A stretch of 64,000 nt of DNA, taken from positions 7,881 through 71,880 of the forward strand of contig VZRG01001332.1 in assembly GCA_013397435.1 (NCBI GenBank), in the 5' to 3' direction. A program made the translations under genes and the position numbers. Numbering within the stretch: the first letter of the stretch is position 1; each line of letters opens with the position of its first letter. Below are positions 23,101 through 36,998 of this stretch, piece by piece. The notes below the pieces were generated by a model. The model was not told where the DNA came from. It made no database searches and saw only the letters and a program-made list of their open reading frames with translations. Origin of the DNA: Erythrocercus mccallii (Eukaryota > Chordata > Aves > Passeriformes > Dicruridae).

Positions 23101-26100
23101 CTTCTCAAAAAATTCCCTTCCTCATCATTTAGGAGGTAATTTATTTTATATAAGTAAAAAGCTTTGATACAGGCAGTTAGCAGAGCAGTTGACGTTCTTT
23201 AACTTCACATTTCCCAGCTCCACTATTTAAACTAAAAAAAGTGACAAATTACAATCAACACCATGGAGGTCCAATCTGCCTCTGGCAATTATTCCATTTA
23301 ATGGTCCTGGAGTTAAATTTAGTTGTTCTCTGGCAACAGGGCTGAATTTGGATGGGCAACTCACAAATGTAAGACCTTTGCTCTCCATAGGCCATCTGGC
23401 TTTGTGCCTTCTCATTAATAGTATTATGACAGTAAGCCCAGGCCTGGGGAGAGTTTGCATTTCTCAGGAAAAGAAAAAAAAAACAACTCCACAACAAGAC
23501 AAAAAAAACCCCCAAGACTTTGGAGCTACAAAACAAAGCTTTTTGTGTCTGACAACAATCAAAATCTGCTCTGTAACAAAAATGACCACAACAACCCCTA
23601 CAGCAATGGGTTCATGATCAGCATTACCTGTGATTTACAATTTCTACCACTCCGTACTGTTCTAACCACAGTTTACCAATAATTACATTATGTACACAAC
23701 AGGTTGGATTTGTCCATGTGTAAGCTTCATTGTGCCTGTCAAGGAAATCAGAGAAAGAAATCATTTTCTTGAGCTTGAGATGGAAACCTGTTTTCAATTC
23801 TGTTCGTGGCAGGACAAAATATTTAGCACTCCTCTGAACAGCCAGCACTCAGCTTCAAAACAGAAGAGAAACAGACTTTTCTTTACAAGCCAACAATGTG
23901 GTGTATCCAAGCACCAGTGCAAATTAATAAAGTGATATTGCTCTTATTCTTCTCCCTTCTCACGTAAGTTTTACAGTTGCTGTGCTTTGGATTACAAATT
24001 TCAGCTCAACAAAAAGAGCAGTCCAGGAATTCATCTTTTTCATTTGCATTTTTAAATTTTTCAGTGCTAAAAGGTAGTATTTGCAGGAGAACCAGACTAA
24101 CAGACTAATGCCTAACAGTGTCTTCTATTCAATTGCTGCAGCAGCAGTAAATTGTATAACTGGTTTCCATAAAAATGCCACAAGTTTTCTCATTAGTATT
24201 TGAGGCCTGTTCCAGTGCCACTGAAGGTAATTTTGGGGGTGTGAGTGGTTTTTAGTTTTTTAGTTGGTTGTTTAACACCAGTGGAGCACAACAGCACTAT
24301 TGCAAGCTCCACAAACATGACATTTTGAATTCGGTTCAAACTACTCAATCTTTTCCCCAAAGATTTACTGAGAAGAAGGAAAAATCCTAGAATTGATTTT
24401 CCACTTGGTTTTATTTTTGGTTTATTTTTTTGTGAAAAGCTTTTAAGGTAACAGATTTTAAATTCTTAAAAGACATTATTCTATAAACAATCAAAAAGTT
24501 AGACAACAGAATTCCTATTGTCACTAGCAGAGTCAAAGTCATCTATTCACACTCATCTTTCTATGCTGGTAAGGAAAATACTGAAGTTACCTGGTAGGCA
24601 ATCAATCCATCTTAGAAAAGCTTGTAAACTCTGTTTTAACAGAAAATACAGAAAAAGCAGTGTCCTCTGTAAAAAGTGCCTTGTACTTCTACTTCCAGTG
24701 AGTATAGAGAGAACACTCCAATGTAGTGTTTCCAACCCATCTGTCCAGTACAGCTTTTCCAGTACAGAGAAATAACAGATCATTGAAGTTGCACTATTTC
24801 CCACAGCTCCTTTCCTTCAAGGAGTCTCTAGAACAATGACTACTCTTCATCTTGGGGGAAAAAATACCAGAATCCCTCAAATTCATCCCCCAGCCTTTTA
24901 ACATAGTTTTATTCCTGAACAATTCTGACACCAGAAGCTTTATAGCATAAACCAAAACACAACACAAGGCACTTACGGTTAGAGTTGATGAATTGAAGCA
25001 CATTTTGTGCTGGAGAAGTGAGGGAAAAGTGTCTTCTAATGCTTTGAAAAATAGACATGTTCAACATAAAGGCACAATTTAATACTGACTCACAGCTTTG
25101 CTTCCCAAACAGCTCCTTGTTCACTCAAGCCTTGAGCAGTTCTCAGACTCCTCAAAGCAACAGAATGGTCTGAATCACAACACTCAAAATTTGATTTCAA
25201 CTTCTGCTGCTAACTTGAAGCAATTCTTTGAAATAAATGCTTTAACTGTTTATATTCTAGTTTAAATCTCAGTCTTGATGAGGCCCAGCAAGAATCTTAA
25301 TAGTTTTCTAAAGAAAGGCTCTCGAGGAACAAACATTATTTTGGTAACACCTGCATTCTGCACTAACATTCACAATCCCTTCTACATTCAGAAGAAATTT
25401 CCTTTATTTCCATCACCATTTATCTCCAAGACCAGTTCATACTTTCATGAACTTCAGAATATTAGATTCCAACAGCTGAAAAATTAAACTACTTCCAAAA
25501 GAAAGTACAGGAAAAGTCAATGCTTGCTATGGCAGGCAAGTTGGTTTGTTATTGAAACCAAATGTCTAGAACTTTCTTAAATTGACATTTCAAAACCACC
25601 TCAGAGTTAAGCCTCAGAAAGGCTTTTATAAAAGCACTAAATCCAGAATACTTTATTTGCAACTGTTCCAGTGCATCCTCATGTCCCACTTGGGAAAGCT
25701 CCAGTCTTTGTGCCACCAGGACACAAAACAACTTGTAGGACATCATGTAATTTATGAGAGACAAGCGTGGGAGCAATCTGGAGAGGCATTCTTGATTTTA
25801 GTAGGAAGCTGATCCTTCTCTGGAAGTGGCAATCCTGACAAGTTTCTCTGTTTCCTTACCATACAGAGCTGTTATTGTCAGATGCAGCTCTTTTCCACAC
25901 AAACCACCAAAACCAACAGCAATACTGAAAACCGAGATGAGCATGAACAGCCCAGTAAGAGAATTTTATCTCTATATTTAAATTTTACATGCCTTCACAG
26001 AACTAGCTTTCAGTAACAACCAATTTGTAAGAAATGCTAATTTTCACGGTGGAAAAACTGGGTCAAATCGCTACAGCTATGGAAGCATAACACAAATTTT

Positions 26101-29100
26101 AAAAAAACTCCTCTGAAGTTAAGCAGTGAAAATTAACTTGTAAATCAATTCTTACAACCTCTTCAGCAAGGGGGTTTTAAGTAATCCCCTCTGAAAAGCC
26201 AACAGGGTCATTACAATAAGTAAAAGTTTATTTACTTCTCATACTCACTTCAGAAGCTCCAAAGTAATTGTTCCCCGAGGTTCTGCTTCTATACTCTTCC
26301 CCCAGAATTTTAGTTTGGGATAAATTGATCCATGAAATATGAAGTCCTTATTGAGGCCTTCAGAATAAAATGCACTAATAGGTGGGTGGTGGCTGACTTG
26401 TTCAGATATAAACCTAAATCCTAAGTCCTCCCTGGCAACAACAAAAAAAGAGCATTAAACAGTAAGTGTATTTTTAATATTGGAAGAGAAAAGAGTTGAT
26501 ACTTTTAAAAAAATTGAAGTATTTTTAGATTAAACTGAAGGTGAGATTTTTCCTTTTCTAGATCCATGAGATATTTAAAATTCATGAAAAGAAAGGATTT
26601 CTACTCTGAACACTTTCTTTTTATACCACAAACCAGATTTCTACCCAGAAAGGCAGCTGAAGACGTTTCACTGAAATAACTAATGAAAATACAGAAACTC
26701 TTTGGGCAACATGAAATGGTCTGACTGAAAATTCTTTACTGCAGACATATCACCCCTTTATTTGAGGAGGCTCAAAGTCCTTCAGACTAATTTCTCTACC
26801 TGACATGATCAACAAAACAATATTTAACTTAATTAATAGTGCTGCTCAGGAAGTGTCTTTGGCAGAAGAACATTAACCAATTTTTCTTTAAATAATTCAA
26901 AGAATACTCTGCCTAAACTTAAAAATAAAATCACTAGCTTTTGTAACAACTTCTCAGAAAGTTTGAGACAGTTTGAGGAAAAGAATTTTAGCTATACTCA
27001 GAAATATACTTTAGTGGTATTTTACTACAACCAAACCAGTGTGAAAGTCTGCTAACCCAAGAACACAAACAGCCCCAGCTCCCAAATCAATTACCTACCT
27101 GGTTAATTCATAGGTTTCTCCTAACAGTGGGTTAAATGGTTTGCCAGTTCTCTCCCACTGAGAAGCTACAGCAGAAACTGCAAAAGCAGCTACAGCCTGG
27201 AAGCAAATTAAGAACACATTGTTATGAGAATAGTGCATTAAAACTCTAAGTTTTATGTACTTGATTTGTTACACATTACAGTATTTATTATTCCAAAAAT
27301 GAATTGCTTTATATTGCTTAAGGCAAAAACATCTGCAAGCCATAGAATAAATGACACAGAAGTGGAGAAATATAAGCACTTACTAAGAATCTCATTTCCA
27401 ACAGGAATTATTGTCTGTGGTAAATTCTGCCAGATTACACTCCACACCTCACCTACTTGTAGAAGATTAGCCTGTTTTTTTAAATCTACTTTCCCCCCTA
27501 CTTTGACTGCCCCCCACCCTCAGCTCATTGGGAACAGAGCCTTACTTTCCTAGTGCCAGGTAAGAACTATTTCTAGCACAAATGAGACTTCTTGAACCAG
27601 GCCAGCAGGTTCAGGTGACACTGAGGAGCTCCTGCAGGCTGGGAAATGGAGGTATGGAGCACACAAACACAGGATGCAAGATAAACACTCCAGTTCCACT
27701 TAAGTAAAACCAGTGCTGTGAGCAACACCAGCATAACCTGATGCACAAAGGTGTCACCATATTCACTTCCTTGGTGTGAGACCAGCCAGGTACTGTATCC
27801 TACTCCCAATAACAAGCAGTTTTGGAAAAGAAAAGAGTGGCAAATTTGTCTCTGTCACAACAATTTTTCATTCGGGAGCTTTAAAATCATGAGGCCACTT
27901 AACAAACCAATTCAGAGTGACATAAAGCCAAGATTTCATCTTCACAACACACAAAACCACAAAAAGAGTCACAGGGTCTAATTAAAGAAATTAGTTGAGA
28001 TCCTTGGGCATGGTCAGTTGTGGCACTTTAATTTCAAACTCTGTGCACAGCACAGAGGGTCAAAATGTCACAAATATTTGACACAGCCACTATGAAAGAA
28101 GAAACTCTAGACAGACAAACTGGGCATTTCTTCAGGGCCCTGAGAAAGAAATACACTCAAGTGAGAAAGTGTCTTAAAATCAAAGACTGGGAGAAAAAAA
28201 ACTTCTTGTGAATTACCCAGATGGTGGTAGGAGTTCTTACCTGCATTCTTTCCAGGGGATCTGCATGACTACAAGCCTTATTGATGAGGTATATATGCTC
28301 CATATATTCTGTTATCCTTTGAAGGAAACTCAAGGGCTCGTTGAAGACAATGGGCATCGTAATCTTGGATAGCTCCTACATAAGCAAAGGGCAAGTTGAC
28401 TTCTTAGACATAACACTAGGTTAACAACTGGCAACAACAAGAATTTTGAAAATAGGTTGTGGGTGAGATTATTTATAGTATTCCCCAAAGGATATTTGGC
28501 AAGCCTGAAGCAGACCTCCAAGTGCTACAGCTGAGAGGGGCTGGAAGCACTGCAGAACCCTACTTGCAAGCCGAAACAACTTAAAATATTCATCCAGTTA
28601 ACCTAATAAATTCACACAGAATGTTACCTTCTCTGCTATGCTCTGTGTAAAGCAGAAGAGGTCAAAATTTCCCTAGGTAGCAGCAATAATGTGCCAACCA
28701 GCTCTGTGCTGATACTGAGGTGCCACACACTCCTTGGAAAACCTCATATGCTCATTTGCATAAAATCTATCTATTGTACTGCAGCAACCACAAATTATTT
28801 TTTGAAAGGAACAGTTACATAAAGAACAGTATTTGAATCGTTCTAACAGATTTTAGTGGCTTTATTTAAGCAACCTGTTATCTGTGTCAGACTGTCTGGT
28901 TTCTCATGTGGATACAAGACAGACAGGAAGTTCACACAGAGCTCCAGGTCTCTTACTACACCCAAGCAAATTTGGCTGTTTGATGACAAAGATGCATTCA
29001 TGACTGAGCATCAGAACATTTATGTAAGTGCTTAAAACTTAGCAGAAAGCAGAATGCCACCAGATGAAGTTAATGCAACATTTTCCTCACCTTGGCATAG

Positions 29101-32100
29101 GCAAGGGAAGAAAAATGTTAATTTTAACTAACTTAAACTGATTTGGTCCAAGCAAAAGATTTGAGTAGACAGGTCACTCATCCCACCAAAAGGAGTTTTG
29201 AGAGAACAACTGTATCTCCTAGATGACATGACTTAATAAAATAAACTCCAAAATCACATTTCTTTAAGTAAAGAATAATTTTAAAAAGCAGGTAAGAGAA
29301 TATTGTGTCAATCAAACATATTTGACTATATTTTAATAGCTGTTGTCTACTTCTTAAAGGACAGCTTCAGATATGCCAATCCACATGCTCCAACAGCTAA
29401 AGACATGGAAATAGTACTGTTAATAAATAAATGTTGAGATTTTGGAGTTATAGTTTAAATTGTTTCCTAGCAAAAAAAAAAAGGAAAATGCACCAGGTGT
29501 TAGATTCCATGTCTTGATGTTTAAGCAATAAAATTTATCAGCTGACATGAGAAGACCTAGCACAGATGCTTCGTCCAAGCTAACTTACCAGTCCAATGCA
29601 TTTTTTTAATATGCTCCACACACTAAAATCACTTCTAGAAAACATTGGGGCAGGTAATGATGTCCTGTAATGGAAAAAAAAGTCCATTATCAGCCCATTA
29701 ACAGCAAGCCATTTTCTTTTCTATTGAAGCAACTTATATCACCCCAGACTTGGCACAGGAAGCAGACAGGTGAAATGACTTTCCAATGCCAGAGAATTAC
29801 CCTCTCTGCACGAGAACAGCAATGCCCCAAAAAGGTGTGAGCCAGCACATGCTCACCTCTCATTTCCTACGCAGCTCTATGTGTTTACCTGTGTCTCTTA
29901 ATCCCATTTTCTTGTATCTCTGTCTCTCCATTATGCTTTCCAGTCCTATTGCTTTCGTGTGGATCTAGATCAAGCATTTCTGGAACTTTATGATTTGCTT
30001 CTGAAAAGTCTCCCGAAGAATTGTCAGAATCAAAGCCTGTATAAAAACCAAAAGGCAACAGTTTTCTTAGGAACCTTACCGTGAGTGCCACTCACATTTT
30101 GCAAGTCTCACACATGAAGTACACTTAGACTAGGTTAGTTTATTTCAAAGAGTATCAGAGTGAAAACCCTTATTATGTGACCTAATTTCCAAAAGTATTA
30201 TGAGCCAACTATTGCATTAGAACCAAGAATTATCATTTTTCACACTGCTGAATATAAAACTCATTTAGAATCTTAAAAGCTCTCGAGGAGCTCCTAATCA
30301 GATTAGCTGATTGTCTCTTTTTCAGAGCTGCAGCGTAATTACAATAATTTGTTTCAGTTATGTATTTTACCTCAAAGACCTCAAATAAATTAAACTTACA
30401 CTGCTAATAGGCAAGGAGAAAAAGAAAAAAAGAAAACAGAAAACAGCCATTTCACAATGCAGGGGCAAACACCCAGACAACTGGAACCACAGAAATATAG
30501 CATATTGAACTTCTTTTTGCCACCATATGTGCAAACCATCTAACACTTCCCTAATGGTTGCAGCAGGAACATGTGGACACCAGGATGAATCACTCCTTGA
30601 GCTCTACAAGTGACCCACAGCCTGACCTGCAGGAGGTGGCTGCACTTCCTATGTCCCAAATTCATCCCCTTGGTTGAGAGCTACTGGGAACACCATTGTA
30701 ACCAAACCCCAGCTTGCAGCAACGTGCTTGGAACAGCTTTAATCCCCAAAATGTTACACCAGCAGAAATCTGTAGAACACAAACTTGTGTAATCAAGCAG
30801 CCCTAAGTAAAAGTTGAACAAATAAGTCTAATGATAATTAATGGCATAAATTACATATATAGTAATATAAATAATGAAAATTTTTGCATATGGCTTTGAA
30901 TAAGATGATTTTAAAAGCATTCTGTGCACCTCTACACATACCCTTGGTCTCAATCAACAGCAAGAGGCCTCCCCTCAGTGCTGCTACCCAGACTGAGAGC
31001 AGAAACAAACCACTTGTAAACCACAACAGCATCACCACAGAGCACCCTGAAACCATCAGTTGATACAATCCTTCACAACTGCCACAGCACTACAACAGAA
31101 AACACTGCTGATCAATCAGTGTAATAAAGGAACATTTTTGCTGAAATTAATTCTAACACCATTAAGTCCTTTCTGAGTGCCAAAGGGGTCAATTCTTCCT
31201 CAAGACAGACACTAGTTTCCAGCTTCCAATTTAAGAGTCAGAATCAAAAAGTAACATTAAAGGTGGGTATTTGCTGGCATACAATTTTTGTCATGGTTTT
31301 AAGGAATACATAACATAATTTTTGCATTGCTTTCATTCCGGCTGTCACAACCTGGGCAGCCCCTTCTCTTTGTACTGAGCTCCCAACACACTCAGCTATG
31401 GCCTGTCCCAGAGTCCAGCTGTGGGTACAGAGAGATTTTGAAATATTACAAAGCCTGTAAACACTCTAATGGAGTAAAGAAATCAGTTGTGGCAAAGATT
31501 ATTTCAATTTTAAATAGACTAAAATGCTGTGATCTTCTACCATTAACTTTTTTACAAAGCAGTACTTAACTTTATTTTAACCTCTCCACTGGCTGCTTTT
31601 GCTGTGTTAGATCAATTCATGCAAGGCATGTATTTCAGAAACAAAAAGCTGCACTTTTTTCAGTGATCAAGAGCATGGCAATAACATTCAGAACTGCACC
31701 AGGATGTCCCAGTGATAGGATCTTATTTGGTAAACAGCAGGTGTAATGGGTGATGTCATGTCTTGCCCTGTCTCCTATGTTTTGATGTCACAAGAATGTA
31801 ATTATACAGCAATAACCACACCTTGGCACCCTTAGTACTCAACTGGAAAGCATGACAGTCACATATAGACTCAGGTCATTAATATGAGGACTACGCTGAA
31901 ACATCTGTCTTAAAAAAACCTCCAGGTAACTCACAACAAAATATTTATGATTTTAAAATAGTATTTTTAACCATATATTAGAAGTTTTGGAACCTGTTAA
32001 AGTACAAGCAGCAAAATAACTTATTAGCTTAACTGTAAGTTGGGGGAAAAAAAGAGCTTTTTGGTACAATACCCTCACCCAAAAAAACTGATCAAGCTCA

Positions 32101-35100
32101 CACAACACAAAGAACAGCATCACTTCAATGAGATTAACACTTAAACGTGAAAGTAAAGCTTCACAACAGGAATAATCCACTGGCTTATAGGGGAATAGTT
32201 CTGAAAAATATTACTGTAATTTCAGCCTCTACATTGTACCTGAAACCCTGCAAATCCTATCAGTTATTATGTTATCCATATTAGTTTCTGTTTCCTATGA
32301 TTCAGAATTGTTTTGTCCTGTTCTTGTAAAGCACAATAGGAATTTAGATTCAAGTATATATATTATTTATGGACGACAATATGTCAATGGTAAGTAAATA
32401 AATGAGAATTCAAATGAGCGTCTTTCAGACAAACAACAAAAATTAAATCCCTGCTACAGAAAAGGAAGTACATCAGAGGGTAAGTTTGCTTTTATTGGAC
32501 TGCACTTCCACCTAATTACTCAAAAAAAAAACCCCAAACCAAAACCACTGTGGAACATAGCCAGATAATCATAGACTTTCAACTATGCTTTCCACCTTAG
32601 CATCACATGACTTTTCCACTACAAGCCCATTGAGAAAGTTCCAGAAGATGCTTCTCAGTGAAGTTCTAGGTATTATGGTTCTATTAAGAATTATCCAGAC
32701 ACCGTTTTATGCAGACGAAGTAATCTGGAAGAAAAACAGCTTACAGAAATGATTTATTGTGGTTTTTCTAAGTTCCAAAAAGAGCCTTACACGAGCTGCC
32801 AAAAAAGCTTTGAACTGGAGAAACTGAGTAGGTAAGAGTTACTTACAGGACAGTTTTCATACTGAAAAGCCACTGGGAGTGAGGATAAAAATGGGAGATT
32901 TAAAAGGAGGATAGGGGACCAGAGACAGAAACAAAATGTCAACTGTTAGCTTAATTAGAAGTTCCACTTACATGCTAAAGAGTGAAACAAAAGCTGTTAA
33001 AATGTCTTAAACTTTTAAAGTAAAATATTCAAGTTGGGTGCCAACATAAATCTATTTCAAGAGCTTAAAGAAAAGTGACTTGCCAGTAACTTTAGGTCTC
33101 TTAGCCTTCCTCTTCCACATCCTGCAAATGAAACAAGTCCACTCAGAGTGTGCTGCACATGAGCCAAGGCAGCAGAGGCCCTGGTTCTGAGTCACGGACA
33201 GAGACACGAGACCTCCCCTTTGGACAGTCAGCAACCTCCCTGAGCACTAATTAAGCCTTGTCAGCCAGGGCAGAAAGGGAATCAAAATACCTTAGTACTG
33301 AGAGCCTTCAGACCTAAAAAAGGCATAAGGAATAGGATAAACATGCTTGAAGTGCAGACAGCAAGTGAAGCAAGAGGTATTGTTTTTCTTTGCCAGAAAT
33401 TAACCATTCTCCACTTTCCAAAATAAGTCCATTGTCACAAGCTGTAGCTGGTGGAGGCAGGTTGGCCTTTCCCAACATCTGCAATAGTTACAAAGCCATT
33501 GATTCAGTCTGATTCAGACAGAATGAAAATATCAGTTTGGCAGATAACTTCACCTCCTACTCCCCACGTGAAAGCAACACAAAACAACATCCTCACAAAT
33601 ACACCTGGCTGAATGTATCAGCTGAGTCTCATGGGCACAGAACACATTTCCGTGGAACTTCAGGCTGATATTTAAAAAGGCAAAATTAAACTATTTATGT
33701 TCTCAAAAATAAATTACCCTGGTAAACAGCCACGCATTTTCCTGTTTTGTGGCAGCACTTTCACAAAACGCTTTGGCAGAAAGCTACCTGACAATATCAA
33801 TGAAGGATACAGCTCTAGAAGAGGTCCCTGATGGCACACAGTCTTTACAAAGTCTGTGACGACAGTAACACATCCAAGGTGACATAGATCAAAGCTATAT
33901 CCTCCTTGTTTCATAGAAAAACTCAAAGAATCTGAAATTCATTCAGGGACTGACTACCTTTATCCTGACCCAGCCTCAGAGAAGGTGGCCACTGGAATCT
34001 GAGAAAAAGCATATTCTTGACAGCTGCAATGTCTGGAATTGAGATCACAGATAACATTCCCAAAGGATTCCCTAGGGGAGTACTCATTCATGAGGTAAGG
34101 CTGTCAAGTGCCAGCAATGCTAATAACATCTGACTGCAAAGAAACTTCTCCTGTTGGAAACTCTTTGTCACCAACTCAATTCATCCCTTTGATTCATCGA
34201 TATCCCAGCCCATGCTGCACCTCTATAAGTGCCATCATCATCCAGTCAGGGACAAACCATGTGCCAGGAGGATGATTCCCAACAACACAGCACAAAATTC
34301 CCTCCCATGAGCATGCCTTTTGGATGAGATGGGGACAGAAGCAGGAAACTTCTCAGCCAAGGAGTTAAATCCAGAACTACAAAAATCAGGGGTCTCCTTA
34401 GGAGAGATTCATATTCTACAAGTGGATGTCATTAATTAGTAACTATGGAAAAGCTGTGACTTCCTCAAAGAGTGAGTCCACACTACATTAAAGAAGGCAG
34501 GAAACTATCTGGGCTGCTGCTGAGTGTGCTGCAGAATTCTGGAGCAACTCTCACAGAGTCCAATTGCTATAAGCCTGGTTTACTCCCTAAAGGACACAAA
34601 CCCCAGTACCCAATTCCTAAAATCAATGAACTTTGGAAATACATTGCACCTCCTTCTGGGGAAACCAGGGCCGAGGACTCAGTAGGAGCAAGAGAAGAGT
34701 ATGGTGCACACATTGTTTTCATCTCAGCACTAAAACACAGCTGGAAAACATGCTCGTTTCTGGCAGTCACATCCCAATCCTAGACTTTGAGCAAATTAAG
34801 CAGATCTGAAGGCAGCTTCTGCCCTTCTACTGATCTGACCTAAAAACAAGGAGAGCATCCTTGGAAGGAGCAGACCGAGGAGCCTGCCAAGGGAACTTCA
34901 GGCTTTTTTAATCAAAATTTGAAATCTCAGATCCTGGAGTTTTCACTGGGAAACCCTGAAGCTCACCTTGGCTCAGAAAGGAACATGATTGTGGACTTGA
35001 TCTCCTAGGAGTACTGTGTCTACACCTAGCATGTCCAGACCATTCAAAAACTAACAGAGAGGCAGGCACTACCAGGACCCATTAACACCTAAAAAATTCA

Positions 35101-36998
35101 CTAAAGCACCATGTGAAACATCCACAGTGTTAACAGGAGCAGAGAGTTACTACAGACATCAGCAGCCAGGGAACATGAATGCAGAGGCCCATTTAGAGTT
35201 GTTCTTGGCATCACATTTCTGAATAACCTGGACAAGACACAGCTACAAAGAACTAGGTCTGACTTCACTAGGTCTGTGCAAATAACTCATCAAACTGTCA
35301 GCATCTCCTAAGGCATCCAGCTGGAGAAAGGGATTGAGCACCTTAAAAACAGAGAGTCCTGAGGGAGAACAAATCTGAAGCAAAGTATTCCAAACTTAGC
35401 ACTGCTCTTAAACTAAGTACCAGGCTCCAAGAAACACATCTAACATACATATATATATATATAAACTTATCTCCTGCCAGCACATTCCCCCTGTGGAAGA
35501 ATAAGATGAGGATGGAACAAGGAATGCTCACAGAACTGACACAACAGCCCAGTTCTGAGCAGTCAGCCATGACTACAGGTACAAGAACAGCTCATGCACA
35601 ATAGCTCAGTCACCACCACCTGGAGCACTTGCAGGGGGAATCAACCTTTTGAGGTAGAGGGGAAATGAAGGATGAAAGAGGACAAAACCAGACTGTCTAA
35701 ATGCAGATGAGTCAAACACCAAGGCCTGTGCAGTTCTGCAGCAAGGGGCAAAGGAATGCATCACCATCAAAGCTGTACAACACAGACCTCATGTTTAGAG
35801 GCACATTTCACACCTTTTTCAGTGGAAAAAAAATCTAGTTCATTTATAGCAGTGACCCTGAGCTCTTGAAACTGAAAGATTATTAATGGCATACAGAAAC
35901 AATCCATTGTGTTTTCAAGATTTTAATGGTACAATGGTTTGATTTTACAGATGAATTTAGACTACTAGTCCCCATCACTCCCAGCTGGCATGAATGCAAA
36001 CCAAATTTCCTTCTCTCCTCTGTGACATAGTTGTGACAAGTCCTGTACAGTCTGCTGTCAGTCACACTGCTTCACCCAGCCCCCTCTGTTTACCCCTTAC
36101 ATGAATTTCCAACCAACCATGTCTAAGTTACCTTACCCATTTATATCTACCATGCTACTTCCATTCCTTCAGCTTTCACACTTACCATTATTCTCTTTTC
36201 ATTCCTGTGATATTACGTTAACCACTGTACACTCAGTATTTCTCATCTCACCACTGCTGTAGGATTTCTCAAGAGACATTTCAGTGGAAATCTTTAAAAT
36301 TGTTTGAGATCTTTAGGAGGATTTTCTTTTTCTTTATTAAAATACTTCAAGCATTTTATTTCACCACTAAAGCCCTCTAAAGCTCTTATAAATAACTATT
36401 CATTCTTATTAGTTGAAAGCAAAGTACTATTTGATACACTGCTCAAGTGTGAAGTGATTCGTGTTTGCTTTTTTAGAAAGAATAACATTGCAAAGACTTT
36501 TGGCTCCCTATCTTGAAAACATATGTTTACAGCAATTTGTTTCTGGCTAGAAAAACATTTTCTACTTCAATTCTTTAGGATAAGCTTTCCATTAAAATAA
36601 AAAAAAGAATACAATAAAAATAAAAACAACCCACAGGAAATATTTCATCTTTCAAAAGGTCTGCTTCTCAAACTGCTATTAAATTGATTTTCACAGAAAA
36701 TGAAAGCGAGACCTGGCCACTAAAGGACTGTTATAGTGATGAAATAATAACTGGCATTAAGCTTTAACAAAAAAGCCCCTCATTTCCAAGCCTGAGCTAC
36801 AATTTTCCTTTTCTTCTTTTCACAAGACAGCGCTACAAGTTTTACCAACACAAGTTCACTTTTGATTTATTATTAACTGCTATATATTACCAGCCCCTGA
36901 CCACACACACAATGCAATTTATAGGGGTTTTCTTCCCCTTGGCACTGTGCCCATCACTCACCCGTGACGGCATCATAAAACTCTTCTTCACTGTTCAT
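17119..36998 (-). CDS. OSBPL2: oxysterol-binding protein-related protein 2 (ORP2), complete, 13 coding exons
   Basis: ORP2 is a PH-less ORP that moves cholesterol, oxysterols and phosphoinositides between membranes and contacts the ER through VAP. Coding exons in transcript order: 36998-36962, 30036-29889, 29664-29589, 28375-28241, 27196-27099, 26431-26249, 23735-23628, 22758-22669, 22055-21935, 20125-19997, 19265-19142, 18488-18398, 17221-17119. These total 1443 bp, 480 codons plus TGA, equal to human ORP2 length as I recall; all junctions keep phase. Residues 175-182 are the ORP fingerprint EQVSHHPP. Flanking anchors are NEAYTWTNPTCCVHNVIIGK, FKPCGLFGKELHRVEGYIQD, IYGKWTECLW and the C-terminus NFSDCPDIY. 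The ATG at 36998 has A at -3 and G at -1. Confidence 0.98.
21935..23735 (-). other. OSBPL2: OSBPL2 exons for the distal ORD barrel
   Basis: Exons 23735-23628, 22758-22669 and 22055-21935 encode the following strands: WTNPTCCVHNVIIGKLWLEQ, VEIVNHSTGDKCVLNFKPCG, the 22669/22055 junction DKHRKKQCVIYGKWTECLW, and a lysine-rich end (KKSEKRGGEQKKKS). Acceptor choice at 22055 (CAG/TAG) is fixed by phase and by family alignment. Confidence 0.93.
26249..28375 (-). other. OSBPL2: OSBPL2 exons for the ORD core including EQVSHHPP
   Basis: Exons 28375-28241 (LSKITMPIVFNEPLSFLQR), 27196-27099 (SQWERTGKPFNPLLGETYEL) and 26431-26249 (GFRFISEQVSHHPPISAF, then IYPKLKFWGKSIEAEPRGTI) build the lipid-binding barrel. 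The two histidines of EQVSHHPP are the phosphoinositide-contacting residues of the family. Lys and Arg in the neighbouring strands are also kept. Confidence 0.96.
29589..30036 (-). other. OSBPL2: OSBPL2 exons for the acidic N-terminal linker and ORD start
   Basis: Exon 30036-29889 encodes a polar, Ser/Asp/Asn-rich linker (GFDSDNSSGDFSEANHK, then NGIKRHR) with no fold apparent. Exon 29664-29589 encodes LPAPMFSRSDFSVWSILKKC, the lid and entry of the oxysterol-binding-related domain (ORD). Confidence 0.93.
30037..36961 (-). other. OSBPL2: OSBPL2 intron, about 6.9 kb
   Basis: This intron separates the FFAT exon from the rest of the protein. Most of it is anonymous AT-rich sequence, with a short (AT)n at about 35446-35464. 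The part from about 33.7 to 35.8 kb is less AT-rich and holds a degenerate open segment on the minus strand (see the separate entry). Confidence 0.75.
33700..35830 (-). mobile_element. possible degenerate transposable-element or pseudogene block, unidentified
   Basis: By eye this block is richer in GC than the intron around it, and on the minus strand it has stretches of protein-like reading, for example SFDLCHLGCVTVVTDFVK in the open segment 33926-33714. Other open pieces lie at 34770-34567 and 35570-35343. I cannot assign a family, and no terminal repeats or target duplications are evident. It could be an old LTR or other insertion, or just a compositional patch. Confidence 0.25.
36962..36998 (-). 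other. OSBPL2: OSBPL2 first coding exon carrying the FFAT-like motif
   Basis: This 37-nt coding segment encodes MNSEEEFYDAVT plus the first base of the next codon. EFYDAVT (residues 6-12), preceded by acidic residues, matches the FFAT-like motif of ORP2 that binds VAP proteins on the ER; the first aromatic is Phe7 and the core Asp is Asp9. Position 7 of the core is Thr rather than the canonical acidic residue. The exon ends at GTGAGTG. Its 5' acceptor is not clear: candidate AGs lie within about 100 bp upstream on the minus strand. Confidence 0.9.
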
